DNA from: an uncultured Lentisphaeria bacterium
GTDB lineage: Bacteria; Verrucomicrobiota; Lentisphaeria; Victivallales; UBA1829
DNA: 47,595 bases
Direction: 5' to 3'
Assembly: GCA_905211485.1 (NCBI GenBank)
Contig: CAJMAW010000005.1
Span: forward strand, 1 to 47,595
The notes below the pieces were generated by a model, which worked only from the letters and a program-made list of their open reading frames with translations, was not told the origin of the DNA and did not search any database. The position numbers were made by a program, and so were the translations under genes. Shown here in pieces: positions 15,010-23,540 of the stretch (the first letter of the stretch is position 1; every line of letters starts with the position of its first letter).

Positions 15010-16565
15010 CAGATCATGTTCCTTTCTTTGAGGTTGTTCATCGTTGCGTACAACGGTCTTACGTTCTTGTAGATCTTGCGGTAGACCTTGTTGTACATAT
15101 TCATATAAGTCTCATGGTTCTTTGGATCGGGCGTGAATACATCCTTTTCGTGAACCATGCTCTTTATCGCTTCGTCGAAGCTTTCAAACTCACCCTTTGC
15201 AACGAACGCGACCATCGCCGCGCCCAGTGAGCAGGCCTCGTGAGTGTGTATACGCTTGACGGGCAGGCCGAAGGTGTCGGCAAGGATCTGACATGCCAGA
15301 TCGCTCCTTGATCCGCCGCCGCCGACATAGAGCTCCTTTATGTGCTTTTTGCCGCGCCTTTCCATGCTCTTCATGGACATGTACAGCTCAAGGCAGATGC
15401 CCTCTATGATGGCGCGATAGATGTGATATTTAGTGTGGTAGTCGGAAAAGCCTATTATCGCGCCGTAGGAGTCGGGCTTGAGTACGTCCGGCGTCCAGTA
15501 CGGCTGGAGCATGAGTCCCTGGCAGCCGGCCGGGATCTCGGCGGCCTTTTTGTTGAGGATCTCCTCGGGCGATACGCCGAGTCTTTCGGCCTCGGCCTTA
15601 TCCTTGTCACCGAACTCCTTTATGAACCAGCTTAGCATCCAGAAGCCGCGGAAAACCTGTATCTCCGGGTTCCATGCCTTGTTGATGACCGACGGATACG
15701 AGGGCAGGAAGGCCTGCGGCTCAAAATACTGCTCGGAGTACATCTCGATTGTCGAGCTCGTTCCGAAGGAAATGGACGCCTTGTCGGGGCTTGCGACCGA
15801 AAGGCCGAGCGTTTCGCAGGCCTTATCCGCGCCCGTCGCTATAAGGGGCAGACCCTCGGGCGCGCCGGTGAGCGCGGCGGCTTCCTTCGTGATATAGCCG
15901 AGCACCTCGCCGGAGGGGATGAGCTCATACAGTCTGTCCTGCGGGACGTCGTAGAAGCAGCGGGTGAGGTCGTTTTCCTTCATCCAGCGCTTTTTCTTAT
16001 AGTCCATGGGTATGTGCGCAATGGTGTTTGCCGGAGTATCGGCAAGGCGGCCTGTCATGCGGTAGTTGAGATACGCAGGCAGGCAGACGATCTTCTTCGT
16101 GCGCGCCCAGACCTTGGGCTGCTTCTGGCGCACCCAGTTGACCTTTGAGGTGCGGTAGACGATCTTTGTGCCCTTGCCCATGCCGATGAGCTCGAACACT
16201 GCCTCCTTCCACAGCGGGAAGGGATCGTCAAAAACGCATTTGCGTGCATCGAGCCAGTGGATGATGTCACGCGTGGGCTTGTAGTTTTCGTCGAGGAACA
16301 CTAACGTGTCGCGTATAACGGTGACTGCGCAGGCGATTATGTCGGGCACCTTGTCGGCATTGCGCGCCATGAGCGCCGTTGAGGCTCTGCACATGTTGTC
16401 GAAGTAAAAATCCGTTTTCTGCTCCGCCCAGCCCGGACGCTGCCGGAAATAGGGCTTGTCATACTTGACCTGCTCCTTGTCCACGATATTGCCCTGCTTA
16501 TCGACCAGAATGGCTCTCGTGCTCTGAGTGCCGACGTCATAAGTCAGGATCAGCGGTCTGTTCAT
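15009..16565 (-). CDS. FGGY-family carbohydrate kinase
   Basis: A 518-residue kinase of the xylulokinase/glycerol kinase family (ASKHA fold). The N-terminal domain has YDVGTQSTRAILVD as the phosphate-1 loop. The middle has the substrate-side PSGEVLGYI segment and GADKACETLG. The C-terminal domain has SFGTSSTIEM and the family signature region YVGGGGSRSDLACQILADTFG, then ACSLGAAMVA. It phosphorylates a polyol or sugar; the operon suggests glycerol, an alkylglycerol or a related polyol, but specificity is not readable here. It lies 30 bases after the DUF1667 gene and overlaps the AGPS-like gene by 1 base. Confidence 0.88.
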   Translation of the reverse strand: MNRPLILTYDVGTQSTRAILVDKQGNIVDKEQVKYDKPYFRQRPGWAEQKTDFYFDNMCRASTALMARNADKVPDIIACAVTVIRDTLVFLDENYKPTRDIIHWLDARKCVFDDPFPLWKEAVFELIGMGKGTKIVYRTSKVNWVRQKQPKVWARTKKIVCLPAYLNYRMTGRLADTPANTIAHIPMDYKKKRWMKENDLTRCFYDVPQDRLYELIPSGEVLGYITKEAAALTGAPEGLPLIATGADKACETLGLSVASPDKASISFGTSSTIEMYSEQYFEPQAFLPSYPSVINKAWNPEIQVFRGFWMLSWFIKEFGDKDKAEAERLGVSPEEILNKKAAEIPAGCQGLMLQPYWTPDVLKPDSYGAIIGFSDYHTKYHIYRAIIEGICLELYMSMKSMERRGKKHIKELYVGGGGSRSDLACQILADTFGLPVKRIHTHEACSLGAAMVAFVAKGEFESFDEAIKSMVHEKDVFTPDPKNHETYMNMYNKVYRKIYKNVRPLYATMNNLKERNMI

Positions 16566-16595
16566 TTTTTCTCCCTCCGTCTTTGCATTATATCT

Positions 16596-16955
16596 TTATC
16601 TCTGTTTTAAAAGATCACTTGTTGCAATGACGTCAACGCCGAGCCCGAGCACGTTTTTTATAACGGCATCTCCCCTGCCGATGCGCTCTGTCAGCGTCAC
16701 GGCGTTAATTTCGCGCATGACGTCAAATATTTTATCCTTGGGGATATCATCCGACACTCTGACCGGCAGAACCGGAGCGTCGGGAAATGAAGTCCTGACC
16801 GTTGAGCATATGGTGCGCCTGGGCTCTGTCATCTCGCTTACGGCAAAGGCCTTTCCTCTCGGGCAGGTGTTGCCCGTGATGATGAGCTCGCCTTCCTTTT
16901 CCTCGATGATCAGTCGGCAGCCGCGTGGACAGCCTATACATACGAGCTGTTTCAT
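16596..16955 (-). CDS. DUF1667 protein of the Glp-type dehydrogenase complex
   Basis: A 119-residue protein with an N-terminal Cys cluster: CIGCPRGC near residue 6 and TCPRG near 30. These are four Cys that could bind an iron-sulfur cluster. A small C-terminal domain follows (PVLPVRVSDDIPKDKIFDVM). It is the DUF1667 family, usually encoded after GlpA- and GlpB-like proteins in Clostridia and taken to be an electron-transfer partner that stands in for GlpC. It overlaps the upstream oxidoreductase by 4 bases (ATGA). Confidence 0.88.
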   Translation of the reverse strand: MKQLVCIGCPRGCRLIIEEKEGELIITGNTCPRGKAFAVSEMTEPRRTICSTVRTSFPDAPVLPVRVSDDIPKDKIFDVMREINAVTLTERIGRGDAVIKNVLGLGVDVIATSDLLKQR

Positions 16956-18205
16956 TTTACCACCTCGATCTCAAAGCGCACATCGCTGTTTTCATCTATG
17001 CCGAATTTGGTCATGTCGAGCGTAAGCTGCTGCATCTCGGGCGGCCGCAGGAAGGGATAGGTCTTTTTCCAGACCTCCCGGCCGTTTATTTTAAGGCGCA
17101 GCATGCTCTTGTCAACGACCTTTTTCGAGCGGAAGTAGAATACCGTTTTTGAATTGTCGCTGTCCAGATCGAGCTGCTGCGGAACGAGATACAGAAACTC
17201 GTCGCCGATGCTTATATCGACCCTTCTCTGCTCTGCGCCGCTGAAGGCTGCCGCATTCCGGCCGGCCTCCTCGCCGGACTCGGAAACAAAATCAACCAGG
17301 TCGTTTACATGCAGAGCGTTTCCGCAGGAGAAGATGCCCGGAACCTTCGTCATTAGCTGCGCATCGCATACGGGGCCGCCCGTATGACGATCGAGCTCGA
17401 CGCCCAGCGACTGGGCAAGCTCGTTTTCCGGGATAAGTCCGACAGATACGATAAGCGCGTCGCATTCAATTTTTTCCGCCGTTTCGGGAATCGGTCTATA
17501 ATTATCGTCCACCTTGCAGACCTCGACCGCCTCGAGGCGATCCTTTCCGAATACACGCGTGACGGTGTGGCTCAAATGCAGGGGGATATCATAATCGGTA
17601 AGGCACTGATAGATATTTCTCGTAAGTCCCGATGGCGTGGGGTTAATTTCATAAACGCCGAGAACCTCGGCTCCCTCAAGCGTCAGTCGGCGCGCCATGA
17701 TGAGGCCGATATCGCCCGAGCCGAGGATGACGCATTTCTTGGTCGGCATAACGCCGAGCCGGTTTGTAAAGTGCTGCGCTGTACCTGCCGTGAACACGCC
17801 TGCCGGGCGCGTTCCGTGGATAAACACCTGCTTTGCGCTTCTCTCGCGGCAGCCGGTGGCAAGGATGAGGCTCTTTCCCGTAACGGTGCGCAGACCTTCA
17901 CGGGAAACGAGCGTTACGGCAAAGCCGACGTCTGTTTTTTCCGCACGCGTAACAAATGTGCTGCACGCGACATCTATATCCGACTGCGCGACCTTATCCA
18001 TATAGCGCTCGACATACTCCGGACCCGCAAGGCGCTCGCCGAAGGTGCGAAGGCCGAAGCCGTCGTGTATGCACTGCTTAAGCATACCGCCGAGGCGCTC
18101 CTCGCGCTCGACGATGAGCACCTTGGCTCCGCTTTCGCTCGCCGCGGCCGCAGCCGCAAGGCCGGCAGGGCCGCCGCCTATCACGATAACATCGTAATTA
18201 TGCAT
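16952..18205 (-). CDS. FAD/NAD(P)-dependent oxidoreductase (GlpB position)
   Basis: A 417-residue pyridine nucleotide-disulfide-type oxidoreductase. The FAD site is DVIVIGGGPAGLAAAAAA at the N-terminus. The NAD site is KKCVILGSGDIGLIMARRL (about 160-178). The second FAD motif is VPGIFSCGNALHVNDLVD (about 300). A C-terminal extension of about 85 residues is beta-rich and of unknown role. ATG 18205 (MHNYDV) is chosen for its GGGCGGAG site. It overlaps the GlpA-like gene by 8 bases. It probably passes electrons between the GlpA-like subunit, the DUF1667 protein and NAD(P). Confidence 0.85.
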   Translation of the reverse strand: MHNYDVIVIGGGPAGLAAAAAASESGAKVLIVEREERLGGMLKQCIHDGFGLRTFGERLAGPEYVERYMDKVAQSDIDVACSTFVTRAEKTDVGFAVTLVSREGLRTVTGKSLILATGCRERSAKQVFIHGTRPAGVFTAGTAQHFTNRLGVMPTKKCVILGSGDIGLIMARRLTLEGAEVLGVYEINPTPSGLTRNIYQCLTDYDIPLHLSHTVTRVFGKDRLEAVEVCKVDDNYRPIPETAEKIECDALIVSVGLIPENELAQSLGVELDRHTGGPVCDAQLMTKVPGIFSCGNALHVNDLVDFVSESGEEAGRNAAAFSGAEQRRVDISIGDEFLYLVPQQLDLDSDNSKTVFYFRSKKVVDKSMLRLKINGREVWKKTYPFLRPPEMQQLTLDMTKFGIDENSDVRFEIEVVK

Positions 18206-19910
18206 TGTCTCCGCCCCCCTTTTTGCTCTCGAACACAATGGGTGACTGCTCGGAGCTCTTTTTGACCTCCGTGATCGGAACGCCCAGGTACTCGGCTATG
18301 ATCTTTGTGACTATAGGCGAGCAGAAGCCGCCCTGGCATCTGCCCATGCCCGGTCTTACGCGCTTTTTCACTCCGTCGAGCGTTGGCACGCAAATGGGGC
18401 TGTTGAGCGCATCGATTATTTCGCCGCGGCTTACCTCCTCGCAGCGGCACACGATAAGGCCGTAATCGGGATTTTTCTTTATAAGCTCTGCGCGCTCGGC
18501 ATCGCTCATCTCCGCGAGGTGCGGGGGTGCCTTGCGCACGGGGTCGAAGCTCTCGTTTTTCTCCGCACCGAATATCTCCGCGACATAGGCCGCGACATCC
18601 TGCGCGACGGCGGGCGCGGTCGTAAGTCCGGGAGATTGTATGCCGGCAACGTGGTAGATATTCTTTGTTTTTCTGCCGGGCTCGATTATGAAGTCCTCTT
18701 CATATGTAGGCGCTCGAACGCCGGTGAAATATGTTATGATGTCGCGCTCCGTAAGAGATGGCATGGCTATCTTCTGCTTTGCAAAAACGCGTGCGATGCT
18801 GTCAGCATTCGTGGCGGTATTCTCGCGCTCGGGCGTTTCTACGGCATCGGGGCCTACGAGAAGGTTATCGTGCGGCGTGTGCAGTATGCCGCCGCCCTTT
18901 GTGTGCGCATGTCCGGGAGTTTCCGGCCCGACGACTGAGGCGATGGTTTTGAATGCCGCGCCTGTTTTCTTGTCAAGAATAGAATTTGTGCCGCGGCGGG
19001 GATGTATGCTGAAAAACCTGTCCTGCGCCATCTGGGCGACAACATCGGAATAAACTCCGGCGCAGTTTATTACCTCGCACGGATATATCGTTCCGCGGTT
19101 GGTGTATACCGCTTTTATCTCACCGTCTTTTACATCCATACCGGTGACGGCGGTGTTGAGCGAAACGCGCGCGCCGTTACTTACGGCATTCTCGGCGTAT
19201 GCGATGACGAGATTATACGGGCTCACACTGCCGGACGAGGGGTTTGAGAGCGCAAAGGCCACCTCGGGCGATATGCGCGGCTCGTGCTTACGTATCTCAT
19301 CGCCCATGACTATGCGCGTATCCTCAATGCCGTCATGGTATCTGCGCCATTTTGCGTAGATGCTCACAAACGGCAGCCAGCTTTTGTGCGTAAAGCAGGC
19401 GTACTGCCCCGTGCGCTTGAACGGAACGTCCAGCTCGCGGCAGAGGTCCTCGTACATGTGGTTTGCACGGCGTATGTACTTATGCTTTAGAGAACCCTTG
19501 GAGAGATCTACGCCGGGGTGTACCTCGCCGTCATTACGGCCGGAAGCACCGAGGGCAAGGTCGGCCTCCTTTTCGATAAGCAGAACATTGAGCTTATAGC
19601 GTGACAGCTCACGTGCGATCGAGCAGCCTGATATTCCGCCGCCGATGACGAGCACGTCGGGCTTATTGCCGTCAAGCGCCTTATCGTTTATGCTCGGCAT
19701 GTGCATTTTCTCGGGCTGTGCGCCGGTGTACACGATATCATTGACAACATGTATATCCGAGTTCGGTGTTGCAGCCGTCAGGCCGGCATCAACAACATCG
19801 TTCCAGTCATTCAGCTCGCCCTTGAGCACGATGCAGTTATCTGTAAGCTCCGCCGTAACGGCACCTCCGAATTTTTTGTTGAGTTTCCTGTTTATGCTGT
19901 TAATATTCAT
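18198..19910 (-). CDS. GlpA-like FAD-dependent glycerol-3-phosphate dehydrogenase with BFD domain
   Basis: A 570-residue protein. A short N-terminal domain (1-80) precedes the DAO-type FAD domain: VLVIGGGISGCSIARELSR (about 86-104), ERE-type LLIEKEADLALGASGRND (about 112) and HVAGIQSPGLTTAPAVAQ (about 415). It ends with a BFD-like [2Fe-2S] domain with CRCEE (about 490) and GMGRCQGGFC (about 525). It resembles the anaerobic GlpA subunit that oxidises glycerol 3-phosphate to DHAP. The N-terminal extension, possibly a BON-like domain, is unusual. It is the first gene of the operon, with ATG 19910 and a GGTG-type ribosome binding site. Confidence 0.85.
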   Translation of the reverse strand: MNINSINRKLNKKFGGAVTAELTDNCIVLKGELNDWNDVVDAGLTAATPNSDIHVVNDIVYTGAQPEKMHMPSINDKALDGNKPDVLVIGGGISGCSIARELSRYKLNVLLIEKEADLALGASGRNDGEVHPGVDLSKGSLKHKYIRRANHMYEDLCRELDVPFKRTGQYACFTHKSWLPFVSIYAKWRRYHDGIEDTRIVMGDEIRKHEPRISPEVAFALSNPSSGSVSPYNLVIAYAENAVSNGARVSLNTAVTGMDVKDGEIKAVYTNRGTIYPCEVINCAGVYSDVVAQMAQDRFFSIHPRRGTNSILDKKTGAAFKTIASVVGPETPGHAHTKGGGILHTPHDNLLVGPDAVETPERENTATNADSIARVFAKQKIAMPSLTERDIITYFTGVRAPTYEEDFIIEPGRKTKNIYHVAGIQSPGLTTAPAVAQDVAAYVAEIFGAEKNESFDPVRKAPPHLAEMSDAERAELIKKNPDYGLIVCRCEEVSRGEIIDALNSPICVPTLDGVKKRVRPGMGRCQGGFCSPIVTKIIAEYLGVPITEVKKSSEQSPIVFESKKGGGDNA

Positions 19911-19923
19911 TCGAGCACCTTCA

Positions 19924-19976
19924 TATACACGTTGTATAGTTTATAGCCATTATACAGCAAAAAGCAAGCAAGTCAA
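19924..19976 (-). promoter_or_regulatory. Promoter and palindromic operator of the Glp/AGPS-like operon
   Basis: On the minus strand TTGACT (complement at 19971-19976), 16 bases, then TATAAT (complement at 19949-19954). Just downstream of the start point lies a perfect palindrome TATACA-CGT-TGTATA (19924-19938), placed where a repressor would act. No regulator gene is adjacent. Confidence 0.75.
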
Positions 19977-20018
19977 TATACATCAGTTTTTGAATGTACA
20001 GAGTTTTACCATTTGTTC

Positions 20019-20047
20019 TTGAAATGAGCTCTGTTCCATTGTATATT
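20019..20047 (+). promoter_or_regulatory. Promoter of the surface polysaccharide genes
   Basis: TTGAAA (20019-20024), 17 bases, TATATT (20042-20047). The GAGGT ribosome binding site and ATG 20084 follow. It diverges from the Glp/AGPS-like operon. Confidence 0.65.
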
Positions 20048-20083
20048 ATATAGGATACGATTTCAAGCAAGCGAGGTGTTTAT

Positions 20084-21166
20084 ATGAATATCCTGTACCT
20101 GATAAATTACGCAGGAAAAGCAGGAACTGAAAAATACGTTCTCAATCTTATGCACATTTTGTCCGGGCAGGGCGAGACCTGCCACCTTGCATACAACGTT
20201 CCGGGGCAGCTTTCCGAAACGGTGAGCGCGGAGGGCTTCCCCTGCTTCCGCTTCGAGATGAGCACAAAAAAAGCGCTGTCGGCCGCTAAAAGGCTTGCCG
20301 GCTACTGCCGTGAAAACAGTATTGATGTTATCCACGCCCAGTATCCGATGGAAAACGTCATAGCGATACTTTCAAAGCTCTTCTACCGCAAGGTCAAGGT
20401 TGTGTATACGAGTCATCTTACCATATATCAAAATGCAAAGTGGAAGATACTCAACCGCATTTTTACGCCCTTTGACCACAGGATAATCGCCGTGTGCCGT
20501 CAGGGTGCGGACATAATGGCGGCAAACGGCGTAAAAAAGGACCGCATCCGCGTCGTATATAACGGCGTTGAGCCGAACAGGCAGCGCGTGTATGATCGCA
20601 GCTTTGCGCGGGAGCTCGGAGTCCCGGATGATACGTTCGTCATGTCCATAATGGCGCGCTACGCTCCGGAAAAGGGGCTGCCCTTCCTTCTGGCCTCACT
20701 TGCAAAGCTCCGGCGCAAGACGAAAAAGCCCTTTGTCTGCTTCATTGCCGGCGACGGCGAGGAGTTTGACGATTTCGCGGTCATGAGCACGAATTCCGGC
20801 ATGAGCGACTGCGTTATCCAGCTCGGCTTCCGTCGGGATTCCGACAGGATGCTCAAGTCGTCCGACCTGTATCTGAACTCAAGCTCCAAAAACGAGGCGA
20901 TGAGCTTTGCGATACTCGAGGCAATGAACGCAGGCGTTCCGCTCGTCGTAACCGACGTCGGCGGAAACCGTGATCTTGCCGAGACGCACACTGTCTGCGG
21001 CAGGGTCCTCCGCTTCGGCGACAGCGACGGTTTTTCCGACGCGATGCTTGAGCTTATGGAAAATGACGAACTGCGCACGGAATACTCCGACAATGCGCTG
21101 AAAAAGGTCGGCGAGGAATTTGATCTTCGCAAGCTGGCCATGGATGTTTTTGAAAACTACAAGTAA
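20084..21166 (+). CDS. GT4 family glycosyltransferase
   Basis: A 360-residue GT-B enzyme. The N-terminal domain opens MNILYLINYAGKAGTEKYVLN, with the glycine-rich acceptor loop. The C-terminal Glycos_transf_1 domain begins near residue 175 (VMSIMARYAPEKGLPFLL). It contains the donor-binding E-x7-E type motif in SSSKNEAMSFAILEAMNAGVPLV (about 270), followed by VTDVGGNRDL. It should add a sugar to a lipid-linked or surface glycan. The DUF4330 and O-antigen-ligase-like genes follow closely, so it belongs to a cell-surface polysaccharide operon. The sugar is unknown. Confidence 0.9.
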   Translation: MNILYLINYAGKAGTEKYVLNLMHILSGQGETCHLAYNVPGQLSETVSAEGFPCFRFEMSTKKALSAAKRLAGYCRENSIDVIHAQYPMENVIAILSKLFYRKVKVVYTSHLTIYQNAKWKILNRIFTPFDHRIIAVCRQGADIMAANGVKKDRIRVVYNGVEPNRQRVYDRSFARELGVPDDTFVMSIMARYAPEKGLPFLLASLAKLRRKTKKPFVCFIAGDGEEFDDFAVMSTNSGMSDCVIQLGFRRDSDRMLKSSDLYLNSSSKNEAMSFAILEAMNAGVPLVVTDVGGNRDLAETHTVCGRVLRFGDSDGFSDAMLELMENDELRTEYSDNALKKVGEEFDLRKLAMDVFENYK

Positions 21167-21186
21167 TTTTGAAAGGTATTGAAACT

Positions 21187-21678
21187 ATGATCGACAAAAA
21201 CGGAAAGCTTTTCGGTAAAATAAACCTCATCGACCTGCTGATAATCCTCGTTATTATCGCAGCCGTCGTGTTTTTTGCGACAAAGGCCTTCACACCCGCG
21301 CAGGAGGCGGCCGGCACCGAGACCGGCACCGTGCAGGTGCAGTTTTTCAGCAGCAAGGCGCCCGTCGGCACCGCTGAGGCGATAGAGCTCGGCGCTCCCG
21401 CATTTGAGGACACGACAAACGTTCAGTTCGGCAAGGTCATAGCCGTCGAAAGCGAGCCTGCGTACACCTATCTCGTTGACGATGACGGCAATCCCGTCAA
21501 GACAGAGGTCCCGTATAACTATGCCGTCAGCGTCACGGTCGAGCTTGAGGGCAATCTCACCGAAAAGGGGCTGTACGTCGGCGGCAGGCTCTACGGTGTC
21601 GGCGCAAACTTCACGATGCACTTCGGCAAGTCCACCGTCTACGCCTCCGTATCCGGCGTTTCCTCTGTTGAGCGATGA
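21187..21678 (+). CDS. DUF4330 membrane-anchored protein
   Basis: A 163-residue protein with a short cytoplasmic start (MIDKNGKLFGKINLID), one membrane helix (LLIILVIIAAVVFFATKAF, about 16-36) and an extracellular beta-rich domain. This layout matches the DUF4330 family, often found beside glycan synthesis genes in Firmicutes; the function is unknown. ATG 21187 has GAAAGG upstream, 20 bases after the glycosyltransferase stop. A variant start at 21169 lacks a site. Confidence 0.8.
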   Translation: MIDKNGKLFGKINLIDLLIILVIIAAVVFFATKAFTPAQEAAGTETGTVQVQFFSSKAPVGTAEAIELGAPAFEDTTNVQFGKVIAVESEPAYTYLVDDDGNPVKTEVPYNYAVSVTVELEGNLTEKGLYVGGRLYGVGANFTMHFGKSTVYASVSGVSSVER

Positions 21679-21712
21679 GCCATGATATCAGCACGAAAGG
21701 AGGTCGGCGTGC

Positions 21713-22115
21713 TTGCAGTACGGCGTTATCCTGAACTCAATATATAATATATGGATAAACAGCACCTTCTTTTCGATACTCGAAAGGATATGGAGTCCCT
21801 TAAAGCGTGCGTATGATAATCTTGCCGCAGTGAGATTTCTGCGCGGATACGACCGTGTTCAGGCTGTCTACGAAGGCTCGCTGTTTTCCCGCATCATCCG
21901 CTTTATCCTCGATCTTATTTATAAGCTGATCGCCGCAATCGCGGGCTTTATAGCCCCGGCGTGGGAGAGCAGCCTTATAGTCAGGCTCTGCCGCGGCTCG
22001 TTTATACTGAACTTCGAATTCCTGCTCGGCGGTTTCATCTGCGTTATGTTCATCACGCCCCACGAGAGCTGGAACAATGCCTACGCGGTCATCGCCGCTC
22101 TGGGCTTTCTGGCCG
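21713..22115 (+). CDS. O-antigen ligase-like membrane protein, N-terminal part cut by the contig join
   Basis: It starts at TTG 21713 with a perfect AAAGGAGG site (21696-21703). About 134 residues can be trusted: a soluble start (LNSIYNIWINSTFF), an amphipathic region, one helix (about 62-82) and the start of another (EFLLGGFICVMFI, about 100-115). The position and pattern match the first part of Wzy/WaaL-type O-antigen ligase or polymerase proteins of Clostridia. Around 22,100-22,125 the reading frame passes into GH95 coding sequence in another frame and soon stops. The break is in the contig, not a mutation that can be trusted. Confidence 0.6.
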
Positions 22116-23117
22116 ATGTCGGGACTCTGGCTGTGCAGACATCTTTTTGAACACTTTGAATTTTCAGGCGACAAGGAATTCCTGCGGAAATATTATCCTC
22201 TCATGCGCGGGGCGGCGGAATTCATCTGCGACTTCCTGGTAAAGAACGCTTCCGGAGAATACGTCACGATGCCTTCCACCTCTCCGGAAAACGCCTTCAT
22301 CGATCCTTCCAGCTCCGAAGCGGCGATGACCGCCTTCGCCTCCACCATGGACCACACCCTGATCCGGGAACATTTCCGCCACCTGCTTGCGGCCGTGGAA
22401 ATCCTGCGTCTGGACGAGCCGGAAAGCGCACGCTGGCGCGATGTCCTTCTTCATCTCCGGCGGCCGGGCATCGGAAAACACGGGGAACTGCTCGAATACG
22501 GAGATGCCTTTGAAGAGTGCTACGTCCAGCACAGGCACCTTTCCCATCTTTACGGCGTCTACCCCGGCGAGGAATTCCTCTCCCCGGATCAGGAAGACCT
22601 TTTTGAAGCCGCCCGCATCTCCCTGGAACGGCGCGGCGACGACTCTCCCGGCTGGGCACTGGCCTGGCGGATCGTGCTCTGGGCGCGTTTCCGTTCCGGC
22701 GAGAGGGCGGGGAAGGTCCTCAAAAACTTGCTCCGGCTCATCCCCGCGGACGGAAGCGCCACCCATTCCGGAGGCGGACTCTATCCGAATCTGCTCTGCG
22801 CCCATCCGCCGTTTCAGATCGACGGCAATTTCGGCATCTGCGCCGCCGTTTCCGAAATGCTCCTCCAATGCTGCCGCCGCAATGCGGAGGGGGATCCCGT
22901 TCTGGAAATCCTTCCTGCTCTGCCCCCGGAATGGACCTCCGGGGCCATGTACGGACTCAGGGCAAAACACGGGATCACAGCGGATCTCTTCTGGGAGTGC
23001 AAACAGCGGAGGGCCGTCCTCTCGGCCAGGAAACCTCTCCGCGCCGAAATCCGTTTCCCGGGGAAATCCCCCATCAGAGCAGAGCTTTCGGAAACTCCGG
23101 AAACATTTGAGTGCTGA
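22107..23117 (+). CDS. GH95 alpha-L-fucosidase family glycosidase, C-terminal half
   Basis: From about 22,110 a frame encodes FWPMSGLWLCRHLFEHFEF, which matches the middle of the GH95 (alpha/alpha)6 barrel. Later family motifs follow: the LLEYGDAFEE segment with the candidate general-acid Glu, QHRHLSHLYGVYPG, DDSPGWALAWRIVLWARF, and CAHPPFQIDGNFGICAAV with the catalytic-site Asp. A C-terminal beta domain ends at 23117. The N-terminal half, including the Asn residues of the active site, is missing because of the contig join. GH95 enzymes release fucose or L-galactose from host or plant glycans. The next gene is unrelated. Confidence 0.85.
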   Translation, partial: FWPMSGLWLCRHLFEHFEFSGDKEFLRKYYPLMRGAAEFICDFLVKNASGEYVTMPSTSPENAFIDPSSSEAAMTAFASTMDHTLIREHFRHLLAAVEILRLDEPESARWRDVLLHLRRPGIGKHGELLEYGDAFEECYVQHRHLSHLYGVYPGEEFLSPDQEDLFEAARISLERRGDDSPGWALAWRIVLWARFRSGERAGKVLKNLLRLIPADGSATHSGGGLYPNLLCAHPPFQIDGNFGICAAVSEMLLQCCRRNAEGDPVLEILPALPPEWTSGAMYGLRAKHGITADLFWECKQRRAVLSARKPLRAEIRFPGKSPIRAELSETPETFEC

Positions 23118-23540
23118 ATCTTTTCCCTCCGGATGGATTCCCGGAAGGGGAAATGGGAAGCCCGGGACCGGAGAGAAAGGAACGCCCCCAAAACGCCCTT
23201 CCACACAAAAAAACACCCCGGGACCTTCACAAACCGCTGGACTTCGGGGAAAAAACGTGGTATAGTATATCCCGGCATGAAGCGGAAGACGATGGCGGGG
23301 ACAGCGCGCCGGAGCCTCTTTTCCACCACAGGCAAAGGAGGCGCCCTGCTCTCCCCGTCCCGGTGACAGGCTCCATGCCCGGCAGGATTCCTCAGGACAG
23401 CAGCTGAACAACAGCTGGACAACAGCTGGACAACAGCTCCTTTCCCCGTTTTCCCCTGGAAAGACGGAACGCCCCGCCTGAAACAATCAAACTTCCGTAA
23501 CAACAAACAAGATCAACTTCAAGATCACAGGACTCTGAGA
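23118..23540. other. Intergenic stretch with an 11-bp tandem repeat
   Basis: No gene is supported. Apart from the repeat at 23401-23440 there is a short promoter-like patch (GGTATAGTATA near 23259-23269) with no gene in register. The region is GC-rich and open in several frames only because of base composition. Confidence 0.55.
23401..23440. repeat. 11-bp tandem repeat (CAGCTGGACAA type)
   Basis: About 3.6 units of an 11-base sequence: one CAGCTGAACAA, two CAGCTGGACAA, then CAGCTCC. It lies about 100 bases upstream of the aminotransferase. Confidence 0.8.

Noticed and set aside
13231..15072. Plus-strand open frame of 613 codons
   Set aside because: It is the antisense of the AGPS-like flavoprotein and is His/Val/Leu-rich nonsense without motifs.
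23401..23440. CRISPR-like repeat
   Set aside because: The 11-base units are directly adjacent without spacers; it is a simple tandem repeat.
22164..23486. Minus-strand frame of 440 codons across the GH95 region
   Set aside because: It is opposite a recognisable GH95 frame and extends through a non-coding gap; no family features.
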